Of a stretch of DNA of 64,000 nucleotides, positions 45,795 through 54,264 are shown one piece after another. The position numbers and the translations under genes are program-made. Numbering within the stretch: the first letter of the stretch is position 1; each line of letters starts with the position of its first letter. This DNA is from Actinomycetota bacterium (lineage in GTDB: Bacteria > Actinomycetota > Thermoleophilia > Gaiellales > F1-60-MAGs149). Below the pieces are notes generated by a model. That model ran no database searches and was not told the DNA's origin. It was given only the letters and a program-made list of their open reading frames with translations. The DNA lies in the NCBI GenBank assembly GCA_026392355.1, contig JAPLCF010000031.1, positions 1 to 64,000 of the forward strand, written 5' to 3'.

Positions 45795-46895
45795 CTAGAC
45801 CGCGGCCATGACCGCGGGCAGCTCGCGTTCGAAGACGCTGAGTGCTTCGCCATCGCCCACACTCACGCGCAGGCAGCGGTCCTGCGGTGCGACCCACGGC
45901 ATGCGGATGAACACGCCGCGGCGATTCAGCTCCGTGCACACCGCGCGGGCGAAGTCGCCGTCACGGCCGAGGTCGATGCAGACGAAGTTCGCACTCGACG
46001 GCACGACAGCGAGGTCGAACCGGGCGGCGATGCCGACGATCCGCTTGCGGCCGGCGGCCGTGAAGTCGAGTGCGGCCTGCAGGTGCTCCTGATCCGCCAG
46101 CGCGGCGATGGCGCCTGCGTGTTGCAGGCGCCCCATCCCGAAGTGCTCGCGCACGAGATCGAACGCGGCGATCGTCGCCGGGGCACCGAGCGCGCAGCCG
46201 ACGCGCAGGCCGGCGAGGCCGTACGCCTTCGAGAAGGTGCGGAAGCGCAGGACCCTTGGATCATCGAGGGCGATGGGTGGCGCCGTTCCGTCCGGCGCGA
46301 ATTCAATGTACGCCTCGTCGATCAGGAGCGCGGTGTCTGCGGGCAGCGTGGCGCGGAACGCGGTGACGGCGGCGGCATCCCAAGCGGTCCCCATCGGGTT
46401 GTCGGGGTTCGCCAGGTAGACGAGGCGTGCGCCCTCAGTGTGCGCGGCAGCCGCCATCGCCTGCAGGTCGGCATGGTCGTCTCGGTACGGCACCTCGACC
46501 AGCCGACCGCCGGAGGCGCGCACGTGGAACGAGAAGGTCGGGTAGCCGCCGTGTGTCATCACGACAGGCGTGCCGGGCTCGACGAAGAGGCGCACGGCGC
46601 TGCCGAGGAGGCCATCGATGCCTTGGCCGGCCACGATCGCGTCGATCGGAACGCCGTGGTGGTCGGCGAGAGCGGTACGTAGGTCGTGGGCGAGCGGATC
46701 GCCGTACTTCCACGCCTCGCCTGCGACCGCTCCGATCGCGGCGATCGCGCGCGGCGACGGACCGAGCACGTTCTCGTTCGCGCCGAGTCGAGCGCGAAAC
46801 GGCACGCCGCTCTCGCGTTCGATCTGATCGGGCCCGACGAACGGCACGCTCGTCGGCAATGCCGAGACGACGCGGGTGAAGGGCGGCGTGTCCAT
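45795..46895 (-). CDS. Class I/II aminotransferase, HisC-like
   Basis: 366 residues, PLP enzyme of the histidinol-phosphate aminotransferase group: LGANENVLGPSP at the N-terminus, YLANPDNPMGT, LIDEAYIEF and the PLP lysine in FSKAYGLAGLRVG, and the final RVSVGDGEAL. No his genes are nearby, so it may act on an aromatic amino acid or another substrate instead. It diverges from the class III aminotransferase gene across 54 bp that contain a 15-bp palindrome. No TANNNT box is found at the leaderless distance. Confidence 0.88.
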   Translation of the reverse strand: MDTPPFTRVVSALPTSVPFVGPDQIERESGVPFRARLGANENVLGPSPRAIAAIGAVAGEAWKYGDPLAHDLRTALADHHGVPIDAIVAGQGIDGLLGSAVRLFVEPGTPVVMTHGGYPTFSFHVRASGGRLVEVPYRDDHADLQAMAAAAHTEGARLVYLANPDNPMGTAWDAAAVTAFRATLPADTALLIDEAYIEFAPDGTAPPIALDDPRVLRFRTFSKAYGLAGLRVGCALGAPATIAAFDLVREHFGMGRLQHAGAIAALADQEHLQAALDFTAAGRKRIVGIAARFDLAVVPSSANFVCIDLGRDGDFARAVCTELNRRGVFIRMPWVAPQDRCLRVSVGDGEALSVFERELPAVMAAV

Positions 46896-46925
46896 GGACG
46901 CAATCGTGACAGCGCCGGTACCATC

Positions 46926-46940
46926 GAGTCGAATCGACTC
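46926..46940. promoter_or_regulatory. Palindrome in the divergent aminotransferase promoter region
   Basis: GAGTCG-AAT-CGACTC, a perfect 6-bp inverted repeat just after TACCAT (46919-46924) and just before GGAG (46941-46944) of the plus-strand gene. The position suits an operator for a repressor, or a short mRNA leader hairpin. Confidence 0.4.
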
Positions 46941-46949
46941 GGAGCCACT

Positions 46950-48326
46950 ATGCCGCGTACCGACCGCATCGAGATTGACCGCACTCGCCTTGCCGAGCTG
47001 ATCGCGCGCGAGCGCGCCACTCTGGCGAGCCGCACCACGCAGTCGAAGGTGCTGGCCGAGCGTGCCAACGCGCACATGATCGGCGGCGTGCCGATGCAGT
47101 GGATGCAGATCTGGGCGGGTCAGCACGCGATCTTCTTCGAGCGCGCCAAGGGCAACCGCATCACCGATGTTGATGGCAACGAGCTGATCGACTTCTGCCT
47201 CGGCGATACGGGTTCGATGGCGGGGCACTCGCCGGAGGCGACGGTGGCCGCGGTCCAGCGCCGCATGGGTGATCTCGGCGGCGTCACGACGATGCTGCCG
47301 ACCGAGGACGCGATCTGGGTGGCCGACGAGCTGTCGCGCCGCTTTGGCATGGACAAGTGGACGTTCTCGCTGACGGCCACCGACGCCAACCGTTGGGTGC
47401 TCCGCACCGCCCGCCAGCTAACCGGCCGGTCGAAGGTGTTGATCATGAGCTACTGCTATCACGGCTCCGTCGACGAGACGATCATCGCGCTGGAGAACGG
47501 CGTGGCGACGAGCAAGCCCGGCAACGTCGGCCCGCAGGTCGACCCCGCACAGACGACACGCGTCGTGGAGTTCAACGACCTCGCGATGCTCGAGCGCGAG
47601 CTCGCCCACGGTGACGTGGCGTGCGTGCTCGCCGAGCCGGCGCTGACGAACATGGGCATCGTGCTGCCCGATCCGGGCTACTGGGAGGCCGCGACGAAGC
47701 TGATCAAGGACGCTGGCTCACTGCTCGTGATCGACGAGACGCACACGTTCTCGGCGGGTCCCGGCGGCTGCACGCTGGCGTGGGGGCTCCAGCCCGACAT
47801 CGTCACGATGGGCAAGAGCATCGCCGGCGGTGTGCCGATCGGCGCATATGGCGTGACGGCCGAGATCGATGCGCGCATCCAGAGCGATCCGGCAGGCGAC
47901 TACGTCGACACGGGCGGCGTTGGCGGCACGCTGGCGGGCAACGCGCTGTCGATGGCTGCGGCACGCGGCACGCTCGAGCATGTCCTCACCGACGAGGCCT
48001 TTACCCGCATGTGCGATCTCGGCGCCAAGATGCTCGAGGGCATGCAGGCCGTGATCGATCGCCACGACCTACCGTGGGTCGTCGAGGGCCTTGGGGCGCG
48101 TGCCGAGTTCCGCTTCTGCGCCGACATGCCGAAGAACGGTACGGAGTCGCACGACGCCCACGACGACGAGGTCGAGGAGTGGCTCCATCTGGTCACGCTC
48201 AATAACGGCATCCTCGTGACGCCGTTCCACAACATGTGTCTCGTCTGCCCGGACACGACGGCAGCCGACGTCGAGCGCTTGATTGAGGTGCTGGATCAGG
48301 CCGCCGCGGAGCTCCGCGCGGCCTAA
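46950..48326 (+). CDS. Class III aminotransferase, glutamate-1-semialdehyde aminomutase-like
   Basis: 458 residues, PLP-dependent. Conserved elements: DVDGNELIDFCLGDTGSMAGH, YCYHGSVDE, VIDETHTFSAG and the PLP lysine in TMGKSIAGGVPIGAYG. The long N-terminus and the H-S-P-E motif resemble GSA-type enzymes, but it lacks the full HemL signature and is far from hem genes, so a transaminase of amino acids or polyamines is at least as likely. The ATG at 46950 has GGAG 5 nt upstream, one of the few operon heads here with a clear ribosome-binding site. Confidence 0.85.
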   Translation: MPRTDRIEIDRTRLAELIARERATLASRTTQSKVLAERANAHMIGGVPMQWMQIWAGQHAIFFERAKGNRITDVDGNELIDFCLGDTGSMAGHSPEATVAAVQRRMGDLGGVTTMLPTEDAIWVADELSRRFGMDKWTFSLTATDANRWVLRTARQLTGRSKVLIMSYCYHGSVDETIIALENGVATSKPGNVGPQVDPAQTTRVVEFNDLAMLERELAHGDVACVLAEPALTNMGIVLPDPGYWEAATKLIKDAGSLLVIDETHTFSAGPGGCTLAWGLQPDIVTMGKSIAGGVPIGAYGVTAEIDARIQSDPAGDYVDTGGVGGTLAGNALSMAAARGTLEHVLTDEAFTRMCDLGAKMLEGMQAVIDRHDLPWVVEGLGARAEFRFCADMPKNGTESHDAHDDEVEEWLHLVTLNNGILVTPFHNMCLVCPDTTAADVERLIEVLDQAAAELRAA

Positions 48327-48329
48327 GCG

Positions 48330-48929
48330 TCAGGCGAGGTCGGGCGCGATCTCGGCGATCGTGTTGTCGAGGAGTTCCTTGCGCCCGGGCTCCGGGTAAC
48401 GCGCAAGGTGTCCCTCGTCGTCGACGCGGAACTGGCCAACCTCGATCAGCGGCGGCGAGTACGAGTGGATCGTGATTGCGGGACCGCCCTCGTGGTGGGC
48501 GACAGAGTGGATGTAGCCCGACGGGCCCTCACGACGATCCCCGGGACGGACGATCACTTCGGTATGGCCGGAGGGCAGCGTCATCTGCTTCTCGACGACG
48601 GCGCCCTCGGCGCCACAGAGTCCGACGGCCGAATGTGAGTGGTCGTGAAAGCCCGTGCCTTGGCCGGACATCCACATGATCACCCACGAATCGAGGCGGT
48701 CATCTTCGAAGAGCAGGCGATAGCGGCGGCGGACCGGGTCGGCGACGATCAGGTCGCGCCAGATTGCGGGATCGTTCACGATCGCCTCGGACAGGTCGGC
48801 CAGCTGCGCGGTCGTCAGCGGCGCACCGTTCGTGTCGGGCACGAGCGCGGCGACGGCGGCCTGCACCTCGGCAGGAGGCGAGACTACTTCGGTCCAGTCT
48901 TGGGGGGTGAGGGTATCCGTGGAAGCCAT
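48330..48929 (-). CDS. Cysteine dioxygenase-like cupin
   Basis: 199 residues. The cupin metal site reads H95-x-H97-x-H99 in GFHDHSHSAVG, with H141 in YIHSVAHH: the three-His ferrous site of cysteine dioxygenase type I enzymes, which oxidise Cys to cysteine sulfinate. Length is typical of bacterial CDO. The ATG at 48929 has AAAGGAG 6 nt upstream. Convergent with the class III aminotransferase (3-bp gap), which could use related sulfur amino acids, though this is speculative. Confidence 0.86.
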   Translation of the reverse strand: MASTDTLTPQDWTEVVSPPAEVQAAVAALVPDTNGAPLTTAQLADLSEAIVNDPAIWRDLIVADPVRRRYRLLFEDDRLDSWVIMWMSGQGTGFHDHSHSAVGLCGAEGAVVEKQMTLPSGHTEVIVRPGDRREGPSGYIHSVAHHEGGPAITIHSYSPPLIEVGQFRVDDEGHLARYPEPGRKELLDNTIAEIAPDLA

Positions 48930-49016
48930 GTTCGACTCCTTTCGCGACAGCGCCGTCGGGGGGATGACGCTCCCTGCAAGCATAACGCGCACCGCCGAGC
49001 GCGTACACTCCCGCGC

Positions 49017-49472
49017 ATGACGGATGTCCGCATGATTGACGTTGGCGATAAGCCGATTACCCGCCGCCGCGCGCTGGCCCGTGCCGAGGTCCACATGACC
49101 GACGAAGCGCTGGCCAAGATCGAGGACGGCAAGGTGGCCAAGGGCGATGTGCTCGCGACCGCGCGTGTGGCTGGCATTGCCGCCGCCAAGCGCACGCCGG
49201 ACCTCCTCCCGCTGTGTCACCCGATGCTGCTCGACCACGTCCGTGTTGACCTCAGTGTCGATCGCGCTGCCGGTTGCGTGCGCGTCGAGGCCGAGTGTGC
49301 CGTCGAGGGCCGCACCGGCGTCGAGATGGAGGCGCTGGTTTCCGCCAGCGCCGCCGCGCTGTGCGTGCACGACATGCTCAAGTCGACGGATCCGACGATC
49401 TCGATCAACGCGATCGAGTTGTGGGAGAAAGACGGTGGGAAGAGCGGCTCGTGGCGGCGCCCGGAGGCGTGA
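49017..49472 (+). CDS. moaC: Cyclic pyranopterin monophosphate synthase MoaC
   Basis: 151 residues. Second step of molybdopterin synthesis, converting the MoaA product into cPMP. LPLCHPMLLDHV (active-site Cys-His-Pro), TGVEMEALVSASAAALCVHDMLK with the catalytic Lys, and the N-terminal DVGDKPITRRRA are the MoaC hallmarks. TACACT (49004-49009) ends 7 nt before the ATG, so the mRNA is likely leaderless. The next gene overlaps it by one base. Confidence 0.95.
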   Translation: MTDVRMIDVGDKPITRRRALARAEVHMTDEALAKIEDGKVAKGDVLATARVAGIAAAKRTPDLLPLCHPMLLDHVRVDLSVDRAAGCVRVEAECAVEGRTGVEMEALVSASAAALCVHDMLKSTDPTISINAIELWEKDGGKSGSWRRPEA

Positions 49473-49957
49473 TGCGCGCCTGCGTGTTGACGGTTTCGGA
49501 CGGCGTCTTTCACGGCGCGCGCGAGGACGGCTCTGGCGATGTGCTCGCCGAGAAGGCCGTCATGAGTGGCTTTGAGATCGCCGCGCGCGTGACGGTCCCT
49601 GATGAGGCCGACCAGATCGCCGCACAGGTGTCGGCCTGGGCCGACGCCGCCGACGCGCCCGAGCTCGTGCTCGTCACGGGTGGCACGGGCTTCGCCCCGC
49701 GCGATGTCACCCCCGAGGCGCTCGGTCCGATCTACGACCGCAAGACGCCGGGTATCGACGAGGCCATGCGCGCGTTCTCGATGCAGGTCAAGCCGCACGG
49801 CATGCTCAGCCGCGGCGTCTCCGGCATTCGCCGCTCCACGCTTGTGCTGTCGTTCCCCGGCAGCCCGAAGGCGTGCGGCGAGCTGTTCGATGTCGTCGAG
49901 CCGGTACTCAACCACGCGCTCGAGCTGTTGCGCTCGGCACCGACCGAGCACCTCTAG
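49472..49957 (+). CDS. Molybdopterin adenylyltransferase, MogA/MoaB-type
   Basis: 161 residues. Adenylates molybdopterin before molybdenum insertion. The MoCF-domain motifs VTGGTGFAPRDVTPEAL and LSRGVSGIRRSTLVLSFPGSPKA are complete. The ATG shares its first base with the moaC stop, so the two are translationally coupled. Other moa/moe genes are not in this window. Confidence 0.93.
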   Translation: MRACVLTVSDGVFHGAREDGSGDVLAEKAVMSGFEIAARVTVPDEADQIAAQVSAWADAADAPELVLVTGGTGFAPRDVTPEALGPIYDRKTPGIDEAMRAFSMQVKPHGMLSRGVSGIRRSTLVLSFPGSPKACGELFDVVEPVLNHALELLRSAPTEHL

Positions 49958-49960
49958 GCG

Positions 49961-51620
49961 CTACGACGGGTTCGGCGCGATCGGAACCCGCAGCACGTTG
50001 CGATGCTCGGGCCCGAGGTGCACGCGGGTCGTGCCGGCGGAATCGGGCACGTAGCGTGCCGGCATTTGACCACTGACCGGATTGCACGGGAAGAGCCACG
50101 TCGAGCGGAGCTCAAGCACGAGCTCATCACCAGCTCGGAGGCGGGTTGCCTGCGGCAGGAGGGGGATCGACAGGTTGACGAGCTCGCCCGGCGCGACGGG
50201 CTCCGCGCGCGTGTGCGTGCACCGGCAGCCAATCGAGCGAGCGTTCCTGGTCGAGCGCACGGTGCGACACGCGGAGCCAGCCGTGCGTTACGACGTCGCG
50301 GTCGAATCCGTAGGAGCCTTCGAACGGCACCTCGACGCCGTCGCGGACAAGGCGCACGGCAGCCAAGACGGTCGCGTCATCGGTGTTGTCGAGTGAGACG
50401 GCGAGGTCGAGCACCAGAGGGCCGATCAGATCGATGTCGCGTGGCGCGCGCCAGGCGAACCGCGTCGTACCGTCGGCATTGGCCCACTCGGCTGTGCCAC
50501 TGGATCCGGCCTACGTGTCGCCGAGCACGCCGCCGGGCTGGAGATGGAGGTCGGTCCACGCGACATCCGGCGGCGGCCAGTCGGGCGCGTGGCGGATCTC
50601 GACCGGGTTGGGCCCGCCGTCGTGCACCGCGATGCGCACGGGTGGTTCGTTCTCCCAGCCGTTGTTCGCGTCGCGCAGGAAGTGGTCAAAGAATCGCAGT
50701 TGCGCGTCCTTGGCTTGGGCCGAATAGAACGTCGACCACTTGCCGCTGCGGTGGGTCCACAGCCACTTGCGCTGGGAGCCCGTGCGGCGGAACGCCTCGA
50801 ACGAGCCGCGGGAGTGGAGGAGGTGGTCGGAGAAGCTGCCGCACACGAGCATCGGCACCTCGATCTGCTCGAGCGCCGGATTGCGCGATCGCCACCAATC
50901 GTCGATCAGCGGTCGAGCGCGCTGTTCGGCGAGGGGATCCTCCGTCACCCGGCCGCCCTTGAGGGTCATCTTGCTCCACATGGCGAGGAATCCGTTCTCG
51001 CGCACACCCCCGGGGCATGCGAAGTCGCGGTACATGTCCGTGAAGCCCTCCCACGGACAGATAGCTGCGAGGTGCGGTGGCCGCGTGGCGGCCGCGCGGT
51101 ACTGCGAGATCGCGAGGTAGGAAACGCCAAGCAACCCGACGCGACCCGTGCACCACGGCTGCGCCGCAACCCACTCGATCACGTCGTGCTCGTCATCGCC
51201 TTGCTGGTCGGAGAGCAACGCACCCGTGCCATCGGATTTCCCAAAACCGCGCAGATCCAGATTCACGACGGCGAAGCCCTGCGGCACCCAGAAGGCGGGG
51301 TCTGGTCCTTCCCATCCGGTCCAGGCAGAGAACTCGATCGGTTCGGGCTGGTGAAAGACCCGGTACTGCATCGGCGGTTGGTAGCGCCCGAGGCGCCGTT
51401 GCGGGAGCGCATCCTTGCCGTACGGGTGCGCACACATCACCACCGGGACGGGTTCGCCCGATGCGGGGCGAAAGACGTTGGCGCGAAGGATCGTCCCGTC
51501 GCGTACGGCGATGGGCACGTTCCAGTCGACGACCACGCCGCTGGGCGGGTCGGAGATGACAACGCGCGGGCGGACGATGCCCGCCAGGCGCCGGGCGACG
51601 CGTGCAGGCGAGACGGTCAT
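49961..51620 (-). pseudogene. CocE/NonD-family hydrolase with an in-frame TAG and a frameshift
   Basis: The intact part (start ATG 51620) is an alpha/beta hydrolase of the X-Pro dipeptidyl-peptidase/cocaine esterase type: VMCAHPYGKD, the nucleophile Ser in GLLGVSYLA, and IEVPMLVCGSFSDH near the catalytic Asp. The frame stops at TAG 50511-50513 after GGVLGDT, but the same frame continues with family-like sequence (EWANADGTTRFAW, GPLVLDLAVSLD). A second lesion, best explained as loss of 2 nt in the GC/GT run around 50204-50222, moves the last segment (THTRAEPVAPGELV) to another frame. The C-terminal jelly-roll domain is thus broken. The start overlaps the stop of the ABC permease gene. Confidence 0.85.
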
Positions 51621-52378
51621 CCGCGCCTCGGCGTCCAGCGGAAGCGCCATGAGGCGATGATCAGCCCGACCGCGCCCCAGGCGACGAGGAGCCCCAGCGA
51701 CCGCCACGGCAATGTTGTCGCCGGGACGTACGCCCACGTGGCGACCTTCACGAACGGGGCGACGGGGAGCCATGACGCGATGTTGCCAAGCCAGCTCGGC
51801 AGCGACTCGATCGGGACGAAGACGCCGGAGATGAAATACAGCGGCAGCACGACGACGTTGGCCAGCGGCGGTGCGGCCTCACTCGACGGCGTCAGCGCGG
51901 CGAGCATCATGCCGAGGCACGAGAACGCGATGGCGCCGATCAGGACGCTGGCGACGAGCCACGGCAGGTAATCGAGCTCGACGCGGACGCCGTAGGCGAA
52001 GCTGCCGAGTGCGAGCATCACGATCACCATCAGGATGGCGATCACGAGCGAGGTGACAACCTGGCCGATGATCAGCACCCAGGCCGGGGCCGGGGTGCCA
52101 CGCACGCGCTTGTAGGTGCCGGTCTCGCGACGGTTGACGACGGTGATCGCGAGCGCGACGAAGCTGGCGCTGATGACGCCCATCACCATGAAGGCCGGCA
52201 CCTGCAGGTACGACTGCGCGACGACGTCGCCACCGGCCAGCGTGACCGACTGGCCGCCGAAGATCGCCTCGAACAGGACGAGGAAGATGACCGGCAGAAA
52301 GACGGTGAAGAACAGCGTCTCGGGGCGGCGCGTGAACGCCAGGAGGTCGGCACGCACCTGTTCGCGGAGCATGTTCAC
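51617..52378 (-). CDS. ABC-2 type permease (DrrB-like)
   Basis: 253 residues, six TM helices. Matches the ABC-2 membrane subunit family, with the conserved NRRETGTYKRVRGTP coupling loop and YFISGVFVPIESLP before the last helices. Works with the ATPase encoded immediately upstream (4-bp overlap) to export a drug or lipid. The damaged CocE gene follows with another 4-bp overlap. Confidence 0.9.
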   Translation of the reverse strand: MNMLREQVRADLLAFTRRPETLFFTVFLPVIFLVLFEAIFGGQSVTLAGGDVVAQSYLQVPAFMVMGVISASFVALAITVVNRRETGTYKRVRGTPAPAWVLIIGQVVTSLVIAILMVIVMLALGSFAYGVRVELDYLPWLVASVLIGAIAFSCLGMMLAALTPSSEAAPPLANVVVLPLYFISGVFVPIESLPSWLGNIASWLPVAPFVKVATWAYVPATTLPWRSLGLLVAWGAVGLIIASWRFRWTPRRG

Positions 52379-53289
52379 GACGCGGCCTCCGCCTGGTCGC
52401 CGGCGATCGCGAGGAAGACATCCTCGAGCGTGGGGCGCTCGACGGTGAGCCCCTCAAGCTCGAGCCCACGGCCCTCGGCCCAGGAGCAGAGCTTTGCCAA
52501 GTCGGGCGTCGGTGCGGTCGTCTCGATGCGCACCTCACCGCCGGTCAGGAGCGCGGGCTTCGACAGCTGCGGCAGCGCGTCGAGTGCGAGACCCGTCGGG
52601 AGAACGAAGCGAATCTCGACGTCACCGCGTAGGGCCTGCAGCTCGGCGGGCGTGCCGAGCGCCGCGACCTTGCCGTCACGCATGACGGCCACGCGGTCGG
52701 CGAGCACCTGCGCCTCGTCCATGTAGTGCGTCGTCAAAAAGACGGTGGTACCGAGGTCTCGCAGGCCACTGATGACATCCCAGAACTGGCGGCGAGCGTC
52801 GGGGTCAAAGCCGGTGGTGGGCTCGTCGAGAAAGACGAGTTCGGGGTTGCCGATCAGTGCCACACCGACGTCGAGGCGGCGCTGCTGGCCACCCGATAGG
52901 CGGCCGGCGCGCTGGTCGGTCTGCTCCTCGAGCCCGACGAGGGCGATCACCTCGTCGACGCCGCGGGGGTGCGGGAAGTACGCGGCGTAGAGGCGGAGGG
53001 TCTCGCGCACCGTCAGCGCGCCGAGCGGCCGGCTCTCCTGCAAGACGATGCCGAGCTTCGCGCGCCAGTCGGCACCGGCGGTGGCCGGGTCCTCTCCGAG
53101 CACGAGCACGTCGCCGCCGTCACGCTCGCGGTAGCCCTCGAGGATCTCGGTCGTCGTGGTCTTGCCTGCGCCGTTACGCCCGAGGAACGCCAGCACCTCA
53201 CCGCGCTGCACTTCGAGATCCAAGCCGTCGACGACGTTGCGGTCGCCGTAGCGCTTGATCAGGCCAGTCACGGAGATGGCGGGAGTCAC
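52375..53289 (-). CDS. ABC transporter ATP-binding protein (DrrA-like)
   Basis: 304 residues, an ABC ATPase with GRNGAGKTTTTEIL (Walker A), RLSGGQQRRLDVGVAL (signature), LVFLDEPTTGFDPDAR (Walker B) and TTHYMDEA (switch His). The C-terminal 80 residues form the accessory domain typical of DrrA exporters. The start is GTG 53289; TAGGAT (minus strand, 53296-53301) is 6 nt upstream. First gene of the exporter-hydrolase operon. Confidence 0.92.
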   Translation of the reverse strand: MTPAISVTGLIKRYGDRNVVDGLDLEVQRGEVLAFLGRNGAGKTTTTEILEGYRERDGGDVLVLGEDPATAGADWRAKLGIVLQESRPLGALTVRETLRLYAAYFPHPRGVDEVIALVGLEEQTDQRAGRLSGGQQRRLDVGVALIGNPELVFLDEPTTGFDPDARRQFWDVISGLRDLGTTVFLTTHYMDEAQVLADRVAVMRDGKVAALGTPAELQALRGDVEIRFVLPTGLALDALPQLSKPALLTGGEVRIETTAPTPDLAKLCSWAEGRGLELEGLTVERPTLEDVFLAIAGDQAEAAS

Positions 53290-53341
53290 GGGCGCATCCT
53301 ACCGCCGCGCCGGATCACCGTGGAGCGCGAAGATCCCGGTG

Positions 53342-54211
53342 ATGGAGTCCGCCGCCCGACCGAGCCTGCCGCGCCGCCTGGCGAATCTCGTGCGCCTCGA
53401 GCATTCGCTGTTTGCGCTGCCGTACGCGCTCGTCGGCGCGCTGCTCGCCGCTGACGGCCTGCCGCCGCTGCTCGAGCTGCTCTGGGTTGGCATCGCAATG
53501 GTTGCGGCGCGCACGCTGGCGATGGGCCTCAACCGCCTGATCGACGCCGAGGTCGACGCGCGCAATCCGCGCACTGCGGGGCGCGAGATTCCTGCAGGCC
53601 TCGTCACCAAGGGCCAGGTCGTCGGCCTCTGCGTGCTCTCGCTCGTGGTGCTGATCATCGCGTGCTTCAACCTCGCGCCGATGACGCGCTGGCTCTGGCC
53701 GTTCGTGGTGATCCCGTTCCTGATCTACCCGTACATGAAGCGCTTCACGTGGGCGTGCCACCTGTGGCTCGGCCTCTGCATCGGCCTGGCACCGGTCGCC
53801 GCGTACGTCGCGATTTCCGACACGTTGCCGCTCGCCTCGTTCTGGCTGCTCGGCGTCGTCGGCTTCTGGATCGCAGGCTTCGACATCATTTACGCGACGA
53901 TGGACGTCGAGAGCGACCTCGCCGAAGGCATTCACTCGGCACCCGCCGACTTCGGCATCGGCCGTGCGCTCTGGTTTGCCCGCGTGCTCCACCTGCTGAG
54001 CATCGTCTCGATGATCGGGGTCGGCGTCTGGGCGGGTCTCGCCTGGCCGTACTGGATCGCCGTCGCAGCCTGTGCCGCGCTGTTGATCTACGAGCACGCG
54101 ATCGTGCGCGAGAACGACCTCTCGAAGGTCAACCAGGCGTTCTTCAACGTCAATGTGATCCTCGCGTTCCTGTATCTCGCAGGCGTGGTCGCAGCACTCA
54201 TCGTCGGGTGA
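53342..54211 (+). CDS. UbiA-family prenyltransferase (4-hydroxybenzoate/MqnP-like)
   Basis: 289 residues, eight or nine TM helices. Both Asp-rich motifs are present: NRLIDAEVDARNPRTAGREI in the first half and DIIYATMDVESD in the second, which bind the polyprenyl diphosphate through Mg. The NPRTAGREIPAG variant is that of UbiA and the futalosine-pathway enzyme MqnP. Menaquinone synthesis is plausible given the amidohydrolase at 38276. ATG 53342 gives the usual N-terminus; another in-frame ATG lies upstream at 53255, inside the ABC gene's coding region. Confidence 0.88.
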   Translation: MESAARPSLPRRLANLVRLEHSLFALPYALVGALLAADGLPPLLELLWVGIAMVAARTLAMGLNRLIDAEVDARNPRTAGREIPAGLVTKGQVVGLCVLSLVVLIIACFNLAPMTRWLWPFVVIPFLIYPYMKRFTWACHLWLGLCIGLAPVAAYVAISDTLPLASFWLLGVVGFWIAGFDIIYATMDVESDLAEGIHSAPADFGIGRALWFARVLHLLSIVSMIGVGVWAGLAWPYWIAVAACAALLIYEHAIVRENDLSKVNQAFFNVNVILAFLYLAGVVAALIVG

Positions 54212-54229
54212 GCCAGCCGACGTTCGCCC

Positions 54230-54257
54230 TTGGCGAGCTTTGGTGGTCGCCTACGAT
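54230..54257 (+). promoter_or_regulatory. Promoter of the secreted-protein gene at 54265
   Basis: TTGGCG (54230-54235) and TACGAT (54252-54257), 16 bp apart; the -10 ends 7 nt before the ATG. One of the few cases where a -35-like hexamer is also seen. Confidence 0.55.
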
Positions 54258-54264
54258 CCACGGT

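Noticed and set aside
28476..50513. TAG recoded as a sense codon, given two in-frame TAGs in conserved genes
   Set aside because: TAG is a normal stop of other genes here (for example at 14501, 15672 and 37449), no suppressor tRNA is visible, and cocE also has a frameshift.
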